DNA of 64,000 nt, from NCBI RefSeq assembly GCF_019097595.1, contig NC_080714.1:6797759-6861758 (forward strand), in the 5' to 3' direction. This document shows positions 1-12,343 of this stretch, piece by piece. Each line of letters begins with the position of its first letter. Within the stretch, counting starts at the first letter, position 1. The notes under the pieces were generated by a model. That model searched no databases, was not told the DNA's origin, and was given only the letters and a program-made list of their open reading frames with translations. The stretch comes from Hemibagrus wyckioides (lineage: Eukaryota; Chordata; Actinopteri; Siluriformes; Bagridae). Made by a program: the position numbers and the translations under genes.

Positions 1-102
1 GAGTCCGTATCTGTGTGTGTGTGGGAGTGCATGGAAAAGAATCGAACATACCAAGGAAACACGAACTCGACCTTTAACGTGTTGTGTGTCCGGGTTGTGT
101 AG

Positions 103-249
103 GTGGCGGCCGCAGGATCGGAGTGTTTGTATCTAAAGGAGGAACCGGGATCCTCATGCAGTTACTCATCAGCTCAGGCAGAGAAATGACTCCCAGTGAA
201 GAGCTCATGCTGCAGATCCACTCTCTGCTGGCCAAAGCCGGGCCTAAAG
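103..249 (+). CDS. agtpbp1: agtpbp1 exon a (first in window)
   Basis: Follows acceptor ...ttgtgtag and starts in mid-codon, reading [13 protein letters not shown] then [17 protein letters not shown]. The donor is G|gtaaga at 250. This is ARM-like helical repeat sequence matching CCP1. The ATG is in an upstream exon outside the window. Confidence 0.88.
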
Positions 250-3200
250 GTAAGAAACAGACCTGTGTAAAGCGGCAGCCTGTTCATATATAAGATTTAT
301 TAAAAGCCTTCAGTGATGAGACTATGAGATGAGAATCTTGCCTGATTTCCTCTGCAGACAGGAAGTTTGGAATTAAAGCCCGGCTGAACGGGGCTCTGAA
401 TGTGACCGTCAATCTGCTGAAACAAAACCTGCAGAATTACAAGCTGCTGCTGCCGTGTTTACAGGTGCTCCGTGTCTACGCCGGCAACTGTGAGTCTGAC
501 TCGGGTTTTATAAATTTGTAGTTATTATTATAATGTATTAAATAGGAGATGTACTGTAGAGTATCGTGTTTCTAACTCTTAAAAAAAATCAATTGGAAAA
601 GAACGTTTATGTAGGAAGTTCAGTCAAGAATTGTTTGAGAGTTTTTCTTTCCCCAAAAATCTTGCCTCAGTATTGAGCATGAGTGTATTTCAGTCCCTCC
701 AGGATTACTATAAACATACTATTATAAATAAATATATTATTATAAATAAAGGTGAAATCAAACTTAAAATTAATGCAGATTTTCCCCAGATTTCACAGGG
801 AGAAGAACTCGAAAGTAGTTTGAAAGTAGTTTTCCGCCAAAAGAAAATAAAGCATAAAAACCTCCGCAAGTTGCCTCACAAATTTAGAAAATAAATAAAT
901 AAACAAACAAACAAAGAAAGAAAGAAATCTTGGAGGAACTGGCATTTCCATGAACAGGCTGATCAGAGAAGAACAAATATTTATTTATTTATTTATTTAT
1001 TTATTGATTGTGATTTATTTATTTTATTTTATTTTGATGAATGTAATTCAGACTGATTGGTTAATTAATTAATGAGTTAATTTGTTTGTTTATTTATTTA
1101 AAGTGTTTTATTTATTTATTTATTTATTTTTTGATGAATGTAATTCAGACTCATTGGTTAATCAGTCCACATATAAATGCAACTCTTATATTTTTGACTT
1201 TTTAATATTTGCTTTAAGCAAACCCTGAAGCGTTGATATTTCTGTCAGCAGCAGTGAACGCGGTGTCTCTGGGGAAGAGCGGCGTGGTGGAGATGTTGTT
1301 CAAAGTCATCGGGCCTTACAGCAAGAAGAACACCACTCTGCTGAAGTATGTGTGACTCCGGGTTTCTTCACGCTCGACATCTAAAATTAGAGCTGTAACG
1401 ATCGCATAACGTATGTAGCGTCGATCTCACAAGCGTGAATACGATATGTCACTTCTTTTTTTTCTTTTTTCTTTTTACCACAGAGTGGCCCTTGATACTT
1501 TGGCAGCATTGCTTAAATCAAGTAAGTTCATACTGTTCTTTTTCCCCATGTACAGATATACAGTTAAACTAGACTGTGTTTATTTCACGGGATGTGTCAT
1601 TTATTACACGGAAAGCTCACAGTGTCTCTTCTTTGTGTTTATCAGAGATGAATGCCAGGCGTGCGATAGACCGGGGACACGTGCCAGCTCTGCTCGCCAT
1701 CTACCAGGACTGGCATCGGAACGACACGCGCCACAGAAACGTTCTCATTCGCAAAAGCATTCTGGGTTGCATCAAAAACATCACCAACATCAAGGTGGGC
1801 AGGAAGGCCTTCATCGACGCAGATGGCATGAGGATTCTCTACAACACCTCCACTGTAAGAACATAATCTCTTCGATCGGTTATAGTCTATTGGCTGGATT
1901 CGTATACTTGTATCATTTTGAACAGACTTCTCTGCTGCTTAAAAATGAGAGACAAGAACATTCTGTGAACATTTACACCTGCTGTGTGGGATATAAAAGG
2001 TCTCATTGTTAGCGCCATAACAAAGAAACATCAACATTTAAAAACATGGCATGCTTTTATATGAAAATAATCAACCGAAACTGAAGCTCCAGTTATCCCG
2101 AAGTTGGATATTTTTCAAACAATCCCGGTCTGCAGGATCTATCAAAAGTATCCTTTAACTCCTGTAAGTATCCTTTAAGGCCCGTGGAGGCCCCACCTCA
2201 CAACTTGCATGATTAGATCAGGGATCTAATGGAGTCCATGTCTCGACAGGTCAGGGCTGTTTTGGCAGCAAAAGGGGGACCAACGCAGTATTAGGCATGT
2301 GGTCATAATGTTATGCCTGTTTGATGTTGTATGTTATTCTGTCTCATTCTGTTGATTAGGAGTGTTTGCCTGTTAGGACTTTGGATCCTCTGGTTATCAT
2401 TTCCAGCCTGATCATGAGAAAGTGCTTTCCAAAGAACCGCTTGCCTCTGCCCACCATTAAGAGCGTCTTTCATTACCCACTACCACACGTTCCAGCCAGC
2501 GGACCCGTAGCTCAACTCTACAGTCAGCTACCAGAGGGTAAAGTGTATAAAATACACATGCAGAAAAAGCATTAAAAAGGCTGTATATATCATATAAAGA
2601 TAATGTTAATAAAGATAATGTACCTTAATAAAGTGTCCTTTATCACGTTCCAGCTGATTGCAAGCGTGTGATAAATCGATGTCTTGTCTGTTGCAGTGGA
2701 CGACGTTTTAGATGAGAGTGACGATAACGAGGACACCGAGGTCGATACCGAGAATGAGGAGGATGAGAAGGACCACAAGTCACAGGTCACTTCTTCATCT
2801 TTAACACAAAACAGATCCTTCCTATTGCTAATGATCTCGCACAACATCCTATGTGAATTAATGTCAGAAATTGTGAATTGCTTAATTAAACTTAAATAAT
2901 AATCGAAGCTATTTTGTGTGATTTCATTGCAGCATGATGACTTCGAGACCGATCTCAACAAACTGCGACCCAGACAGATAGCCATACGCCCATTTGATGA
3001 GCTAAGACCTTTTGAACGTTTCTTTCCGGAATTTTCTGAGGATTTTCAGGTAGGGATTTTGCCTTTAGTTCACAAAATCTTTTTCGAGGTTAGCAATTAT
3101 GCAGTGGTAAAGATAGAAATGAGGAGCCTCCTTATCACTGCCTCTTCCACCAACGTCTTCTAAACTTCATGTTCATCGTAGTTTTCTAAACCAGTGAGAC

Positions 3201-6200
3201 GAGCCAGTTTGCATCAAGTGGGGGCGGAGCTCATTTCTGGGCCTGAAAATTGTGAAGCTTGAACCTTGCCCAAATCAAAACTCGCCCATTTAACTTTAAA
3301 AGATTATTGTCACTTTGGAAAGTTACTAACTGCACCTTTAAGTCTGAAAGTCTTTTCTCTTAATTGGCAGGTTGTGTGCTCTCTAATATTCTCTATACTA
3401 ATGAATAAGGGAAGAGAATTTGGCCTCTGTTTCACCCCATATTTATAATAAGAAATATTTATAAAGGAGCCAATGATTGACGTGATTTTGTTAAAAATTT
3501 ATTAAATTTAAAATTCAATTATTACATTTAATATAATGTAGACAAATATTTTATAATATTTTTTAAATATTATTTTATTCATATTTATTTAAATATTAAT
3601 TATATGTAATTTTTTTAAATAAAATTTTACAGAAATAAAGAATACATTTAAGGTCAGAATTCTTTTATATTTGCAGTATGGGAGTGATTTTTATTAAGAT
3701 TATTTTAACTTTACACTCTTTACCAAGAGTGCCATTAATTCTGGAGTTTAATGTCACAGAAGCAAATTTTGATTTTGGATCTTGAGCTCTAACACAGCTA
3801 GCTTCAGCTACCTTCCTCTAAATTTTTGACCACTATGCCTTTAAAACCCGCTTACACTTTCGGAAATTCCCCAGTCGTAATGATTGGAATTGTGTTATAA
3901 CTTCAGAAAGGTTTCACCACTGGTTATTTTTTTTCTGCACCCGGAATGATGGGAACTGCAGACAGAACTACATTAGCTCCGTGTGATCGATATCATATGC
4001 ACTTCTTTATTAAATTGCTCTCGTTCAGTAGTGTTGAAAACCCCTCCAGGTGATTTAAAATAAGAACATTCACCATGCCGCTAGCCATTCACCTCGGATG
4101 CGCTCTCTCTCTCTTTTTGAGGACTATGAATTTGAGACGAACAAATCCACATCCCTTCCCGCGTCTGAGGCTCCAAAGCACCAAAAACACTCTATAGTCA
4201 TCCCTACGGCTCAGACCACACCCAGAAACAAATCCTCACACCAGAACGTGGAAGCAAAAACGGTGGACTTGGACAGCATCTCAATCTCCAAAGCTCCGGA
4301 GCGGGAGCTGGTTCACGGACTGAGCCGGCTGCTTCTCGAAACCTCTGATGCTGTGAATGGAGGAAGCTGTGTGGAGGCGGGGCTTCAGGAAGAGGGCGGA
4401 GAACAGGCGGAGCTTGAAGTGCCTGACACTGCTGCACTTTTGCCTCTGCATGACCCCGATCTGTACCTGGAGATGGTGAAGGGGACGTTCTCTGTGCCTG
4501 GCTACACCGAGGTGGCGTATCCGGATTACTTTGGCCACGTGGCACCCAGCTTTCGGGAGCACATTCTTGAGCGGGTGTATGGTGTACAGAGGTGAGTACC
4601 TTGTGTACTTCCACCCGAACTGCTGATTCCTGTTACCAGATGTGTATTTTCCTGATATATAATGATCTAATACACATTGACCCATAACATAGCTAGTATA
4701 CACATGTTGTTGTATAGTCAGTTGCCTGACATGACCGTTCCACACAGAGTCATTAAAATGCCTAAAAAGACTTCTACACTGAAGTTCTACACTTCTACAC
4801 TGTTCTCCTCATCAAGGTATTCAGATTCTGTAAATATGCAAATTAGACACGCCCTCACCCCTATATGCCCCACCCCTCCATTTTCAAGTTATTTGCATAT
4901 GGGAAGATGATTGGCCTTTATGTTTTATGATGTAATAACTCTTCCCTCTTAATGCAAAAGTAACCATTATAGTAACAACTTTATATGAATGTATTTAAAA
5001 CTTTGTAAAATACAATAATTGTAGTACAATTTAACTGTTTTTCCCAACAGGGCAAAAATCTTCCAGGATATCGAGAGGCTCATTCACCCCGGTGACATCA
5101 TGGATAAAGTTGTGTACGACCTTGACCTGCAGAGGTCTGTTGTTTTTTAATGATGTAATGGTTTATCCTAATATGTTCAATAATTCCTGTAAAATCAAAG
5201 ACGCACCCTGTCCTGTCCTTTCAGCTGTCCGTTAATTGATGACGACGAGTCTCTGAAGTTCAACTCGCAGTTCGAATCGGGGAACTTGCGCAAAGCAATT
5301 CAAGTCAGAAAGTAAGTATTGGTTTTTCCATCACACAGTATGCTTCTTTAAAAAAGCCTCACTGTATACTGTATGTGATTTGTATTTAGCTTTACATCTG
5401 TTTTTTCTCTGCTCTTTAGGTTCGAGTATGACTTGGTGCTAAACTCGGACATCAACAGTAACCACTATCACCAGTGGTTCTACTTCGAGGTGAGCGGCAT
5501 GCGTGTGGGAGTACCGTATCGCTTCAACATCATCAACTGTGAAAAATCCAACAGCCAGTTCAACTACGGTGAGCTACGGCCCAAGCTTTTTCTGTAGAAA
5601 AGAAGAAAAAAAAAATCTCATAGTGTGAAAGCAGCCCCTACATCTTTCGTTCATTGTGACCTCAAGCCATTGACTTACACTGAGGTATAACACTACAGAC
5701 AAAAAAAACAACTAGTACAGACAAATTTACTGCATAAATTTGAATGAAAGGTGTATCTGTAGTGAGTGTGTAGATATCTTTCTGCAGTATTGTGATTATA
5801 AGAGCTGCGTGTGCTTCATGCAGGCATGCAGGTGATCATGTACTCGGTACAGGAAGCCATCAGGGGCAGCCCTCGCTGGGTTCGTACTGGATCTGACATC
5901 TGCTACTACAAGTAAGTTCCTTATTCCAAATGCAAATCATCCATTATCCTACGGGGTCATGAGGAACCTGGAGTCTATCCCAGGAGACTTGGGGCACTAT
6001 AGGCAGGATGCCAGTCCATCACAGGGCACACACACACTACAGATGCCAGTCAGGCTACATTGGATGTATTTTGACTGGGGAGGAAATCTGCAAACTGCAC
6101 ACACACACGGTGGAGGCAGGAATTAAACCCCGTACCCTGACCTTAGCAAACATGCTAACAATAGAAATTGGCTAGAACAGTAGAGAAAGTTAATAAAAAT

Positions 6201-7969
6201 TTATTTGCAATTATATTTACCACACCGTTGATGAATTCTCAAATCAGACCTGTTTCTATGAATTCTAAGGAGATGTTTATTAAACATTTATAAAGCGAGT
6301 CTCCAGTGCCAGCTATATATACATAACTCATATATAAGGCAAGTCTTCCACTATGGGGGAAAGTCTTCCAGGAAAGCATTGGTTGTGCTTTACTTAGTAA
6401 CATAACAAGCTAAGGAGTATGTAGAAAAGTCGAATGTACTTTTGAGCTGCAGCTCACCATCTTGTCATTAATTATATTCTTATAGATCCAATCCCAAGTT
6501 TTCTTCCTCATATAATACATACAGTGGGTTGTGTAGATCTGTAAGTATTAAATACAGTTTCCGTGTGAAAGTATTGATTGCGATATTGACAGAAACCTGT
6601 GAAATGTCCAGAGAGAGCTCTTCAGAATGTATTTTTCCAACAGCTTTTTATATAAAACTTGTAAATGTGTAGATGAGGACAAGACAAAAGCTTGATTTAA
6701 ACAAGACACAGTGTACCAAGTGGTGTGTGTGTGTGTGTTGTGGCATTTTCTTTCTTGCTTACAAAGAGCCATTTATAGTGTCGGAGTTGTCTGAAAGCAG
6801 AAATCCTTAGCCAAAGTGTTATTGCTGCACCTCAATACGTTAATCTCTTTCCTGTCTAAACAGGAACCATTTTTCAAGGAGCTCCATTGCAGCCGGAGGT
6901 CAAAAAGGCAAATCCTATTACACCATCACCTTTACTGTGACTTTTCATCACAAGGACGACGTCTGTTACTTCGCCTATCATTACCCATACACCTACTCGA
7001 CCCTGAAGGTATCGAGTTATAACCTCCTGACCTGCAGTCCATTTCTCTACACTTCTGAGACTGATGTGATGTGATGTGATATGATGTGTGTTGTCGGTGT
7101 GTGTCAGATGCATCTGCAGAAGCTGCGTGCTCTGTGCACTCCTCACATCTACTATAGACAGCAGCCTCTCTGCAAGACGCTCGGAGGAAATGACTGCCCT
7201 CTGCTGACCATCACAGCCATGCCGGAGTCCTCCAGCAATGACCACGTCTGCCAATTCAGTACGTCACACACACACACACATTTGGCTTTAAGGATTTTTT
7301 TTATTGATAAAATGCACTTATTTCATGCTATGTGACACTTAATCCTGATTCTAACCCATACCTTAGAAAACATCTTGGCTTTTAGTTTTTGTTTTAATAA
7401 AAGCTGCTGATTTTTTAAAAATTAAATAAATAAATAAATTGACAAATAAGATATATAGTGTCAAAATATAGTGACAAAATTTGTCTATAAGGTCAAAACC
7501 GTTTCTATCCTTTTGGGGTCATTTGACCTCCATCTCTCCCCCAGCACACATTACACACTAAGAACTGTCCTAGAGTCTTTCAGCAATAATATACTTTTCA
7601 GATGTATATTCTACTGCAATTTGTTTTTAATGCATACTTGCCGCCTTTGCCTCAGACTGTGAGCATAAGTTATCCCTGTAATCAAAACCTGAACCTGACG
7701 GCTGTGGTCTCTGCGCAGAGAACCGCCCGGTGGTCTTCCTTTCAGGACGCGTTCACCCCGGAGAGACTAACGCCAGCTGGGTGATGAAGGGCACGCTGGA
7801 GTTCCTGATGAGCCCCAGCCCTCTGGCACAGAGCCTTCGAGAAAGCTACATCTTCAAAATCATCCCCATGCTCAACCCAGATGGAGTCATCAATGGCAAG
7901 TATGTACAGGAGCATGCGTGCGTGTGCACACACACACACGCACAGGCATAAAGTCAGTGCTATTTTTTT

Positions 7970-8008
<39 letters not shown>

Positions 8009-8444
8009 TAGATAGATAGTTTGGCTACTTGTGTTTTACGATTCTGATTTTTTTGACTCATTTTTTCAACATCATCAAGTTTATTCTCAGAATCTTGTAA
8101 TTTTATATTCATAAAAGTTCAAGAATGTCATCGTCTTCCATTAGCACCAGAACAAACAGCTGTTTTATAAATAAGGCATATTTTTTATCCATATTCAGAG
8201 TCAAATCAATTAATTGAGTATAAATAATTTTAGAAATTACGATGATAAAACCTGATTATTTTGCTGTATCAGCAATTACTTTCTTACTACTTCTTCTCCA
8301 TGTTCCTGTGTGTAGTCACAGATGCTCTCTGAGCGGCGAGGATCTGAACAGACAGTGGCAGAATCCCAATGCCGAGCTTCACCCCACCATCTACCACACC
8401 AAGAGTCTGCTGCAGTACCTCAGCGCTATCGGAAGAGCACCACT

Positions 8445-8491
<47 letters not shown>

Positions 8492-11400
8492 CTTTCTCAG
8501 TATGCAATTATTCACTAGGATGCAGTTTATCCTTTATTACAGTACAAGTGTATGTGAGATTTTTTGTGTGTGTGTGTGTGTGTGTAGGTGTTCTGTGACT
8601 ACCATGGCCACTCGAGGAAGAAGAATGTGTTCATGTACGGCTGCAGCGTTAAGGAGACGGTGTGGCAGACCAACGTCAGTGCCAGCTCCTGTGACCTGCA
8701 GGAGGACCTGGGATACAGGGTAACACACACACACAAACTATCTATTTGATATCTTTTCAAACTGCTGTTCATCCTGCCTTACAGCACAGAGTAGCACAAT
8801 CAGGCGAAAGAGCTGTCTGCCTTCTTCCACATACATGGGCTCACGGAAGCCTGTGATTGGCTAGTATCGTTGTGATTGACAGCAGAAAATTAGTATGCCC
8901 CTCCCACTAGCAATCGCTTGATCATAGAGTGAACGCTTTTTATCTTGACTGTGTTTGTTTTTTTGTGTGTGGAAAATAACTCCTGAGGGAACGCTGTCCA
9001 AAATGAATATTTTGGGTATCAAACATGTAAATAATAGAGCATATATTTTCCCCCCAAAAAACACACAATATACTATATATACAACATAATGAGATGTATT
9101 TTCAGAGATAAATAATTATTTGAAATATTCTAATATATATATTATATATTATATATATTCTTATATTATATATTATTATATATTATAATTATAATATAAG
9201 TTTATCACTTATCATGAAAATGTCTTCAAGTATTAAAATTATTAATATTTTTTTTGCACAGTGGTGTAGCCAAACCTCAGAGGCTGTTCAGAGGCAGGAA
9301 AACCTACAGACTAATCAGAATCTGTGCTCTTGTGATTTAGTAAACATAAATTGTACAAAAATCTGAATGGAAGGAAAGTTGCTAGTGTGCTGTTTTTATG
9401 TGTGTTAGACTCTCCCTAAGCTGCTGTCTCAGCTGGCTCCAGCCTTTAGCTTGTCCAGCTGCAGCTTCGTGGTGGAGCGCTCTAAAGAGTCGACGGCGCG
9501 AGTGGTGGTGTGGAAGGAGATCGGCGTCCAGCGCAGCTACACCATGGAGAGCACGCTGTGCGGCTGTGACCAGGGCAAATACAAGGTACCTGGATGTGTT
9601 GAAAATAACACAATAATTTGTATTCTCGAAAAGAAGTGCAGAGTCTGTATACCAAAGTTTCATTTTCTTTCTTTCTGTTGAATTGTGCTGCAGATCAGAT
9701 GCTTATTTCTATACATCGCTTTTTACAGAACAGCAGACAATAAGTTCTGCGCATCATTTGATTATCCTCATCAATATTTTATCGTAATGGAAACAGCATT
9801 TAATTAATTAGCGTTTGTTTACTTTTTCCTGATAACAATCAGCAGCTTGGTTGAAGCCTTTCAGTTAGGCTAATTATTTTCCAATAACATCCCTTTTGGT
9901 TTCTCTTATACTACAGCAATTTGCAGAGGATGACCTTTTTTTCCCCCCAAACTGATTATATAAATGTCTCCTCACAAAAAAACGTAACCATGTCAACTCT
10001 CCCGAACCTACTGAAGTGAAGGATTTTCTCATAACAGCACGGTCTCTGCTTCTACAACAGCGATGTGCAACATGTAATTCATAAGCAGGTGTCACTTCAT
10101 GCATGTTAATGGTTTATTGTTTATAGAACATCCGAGAGTTACTTCCTGTTCTCACCTACGTTATCGCTGTGATATAAAAACATCTCTCTCTCTCTCTCTC
10201 TCTCTCTTTCACATACACTCATTCACACTTGCACTAAACCACACACACACACACACACAAAGCACAGCCTGTCATTTTACCCAGAAATCAGAAAGCATAA
10301 CCGAGACTGAGAGTTCTTACCACAGAGACATCGTCCAATAAAAATCTCCTAACGGACATCAGCAAACAGTTTTTTTGGTCCATGTATTATTAATCATAGA
10401 TTATTTGCAGCATCTGCCATACAAGTCCTCGTTGCTATAGAAACAATAACATATTAGAACCAAGCATCTTTCATGTTCTAGATAGATGTACCTGAGAAAC
10501 GAACACACGCCCTCCTTCTGACCAATCAGATTCAAGCGTTCCGCTGAACTGTGGTATAAAGAAACAGACACTCTCTGACCAATCGTATTTAAGATTTCCT
10601 AAGCGCTGTGGTTTGAACGGAAATTAAATGAATTGCTCTTATTAAGTCCTTTGCAAACTTCGCCTTCCCTGAAACAGGAAGTTATATATGACAAGTTCGC
10701 CCAGAAGCGGGTGACTCTGACATACGGCGCACTCCAGTGAACTTAAATCCAACTGCAGACCACTGAGATTAGTTTCGTTTCACGCTGGATTAAATGTACT
10801 GAACTCTCACGGAGATTGCCTGAGGTCCGGAAGAAAGTGCAAGTGTAACAATGCCCTTTGCAGTTTTCAGAGCGCGGCAGGACGATCTTATCAGAGTAGA
10901 TGCCTTCTACGTTGATCTATAAGAGCTCAGGATGTTAAATTAATACCAGTCCGAAACTCATGCTGTTTATGTTTAAATGGTTTAAACAAAGTTGAATTAG
11001 TATATAAGATGCACTATATTGGCAAAAGTTTTTTGAAGCTCCAATTCAGGGCAGTTTGTTTATTTGTCACGCTTGCTCACTTGGTTTCTGGCAGGAAACC
11101 CTGAAAGAACATTGCCCATGACCCTGAGCTACAACTCCTGAACTGGTGATGAATCTCAGAGGTGTGTTGTGACAGCAGGAAAGCATGTGAGAGGAAGATA
11201 GAGCAGGGGGAAAAAAAAAAAAAAAACGAGTGAGAGATGGATGAGGTGGAGTTTAGTCAGCAGATGGTGCTGTAGGTCAGAAGATGAGTAGAGTGAGGAC
11301 GACGCTGAGATCTCGGGTCTCTGAATCAGTGACTCATTCTGCGTGTTCTCACAGATAATGGCTCCCCATGAGAGAGTAGAGCAACATGGCTGAAGCGTTC

Positions 11401-11494
11401 TGCAGTGAGAGGCTCGGTGCTTGGACACACACTTGGGGAGATGATTTGTGACGAATCTCTGGAGGAGCCCAGCTGCTGAAACCTGCTTTAGTTC

Positions 11495-11563
<69 letters not shown>

Positions 11564-12311
11564 GGACTTCAGATTGGAACGAGGGAGCTGGAGGAAATGG
11601 GAGCCCAGTTCTGCGTGGCTCTGCTCAGACTGAGACGCCACACGTCACCCCTGGAGCTACGCAACCACAACGCACACCTGCTGGATGTGGAGAGTGATCT
11701 AATAGACACAAGCTGCAATGTCACCTGGTACACACACACACACACACACAGCATGAGCAACATGTTTTGTGGCAGATTGATGATGAAGGGAAACATTGCT
11801 CACTGACAAACTTCATCTCTCTAGGTTAAAGCACTGAGAGGCTGCAGTGCTCGGAAACAGAAAGGGATTTTTATCCTGCAGGCATATTTGCTGCGATGGA
11901 GTTAATATAGGTCAAAATAATTAGATAGGAAAAGCAAAACGAAAAGAAATCCTTTCGTAGACACATGGATCTAATTTTATATATTTAGTTACATGAAAAA
12001 CATCAGACTTTTCACCTTTTCAGGTAAATACGGAGCCTTCGGAGTGAAATAGATGTATGCTTTTACTATTGGCTCATAAATCAATTAGTCTAATATTTAT
12101 TAAATACACTTGTTAGGTTTTTTTTTTCCCCAACACATCCAGAATAAATATTGAATCCATTAACTGAAATGTTTTTTGCTCCTAACATAAAAACCAAACA
12201 AATACCCAAAAAACAATCATGACAGTAATAGCAAGAATGATATCAGTGTCTAGAAGCTTCTTGAGAATGCACCTCTGCTCCTCCCAGCTTGTTTACTTCT
12301 TTAATGGATGA

Positions 12312-12343
<32 letters not shown>

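Noticed and set aside
1446..2012. 188-codon + frame spanning agtpbp1 exons d and e
   Set aside because: It runs through introns; exon e is read in the wrong frame. The true frame is fixed by splicing and similarity.
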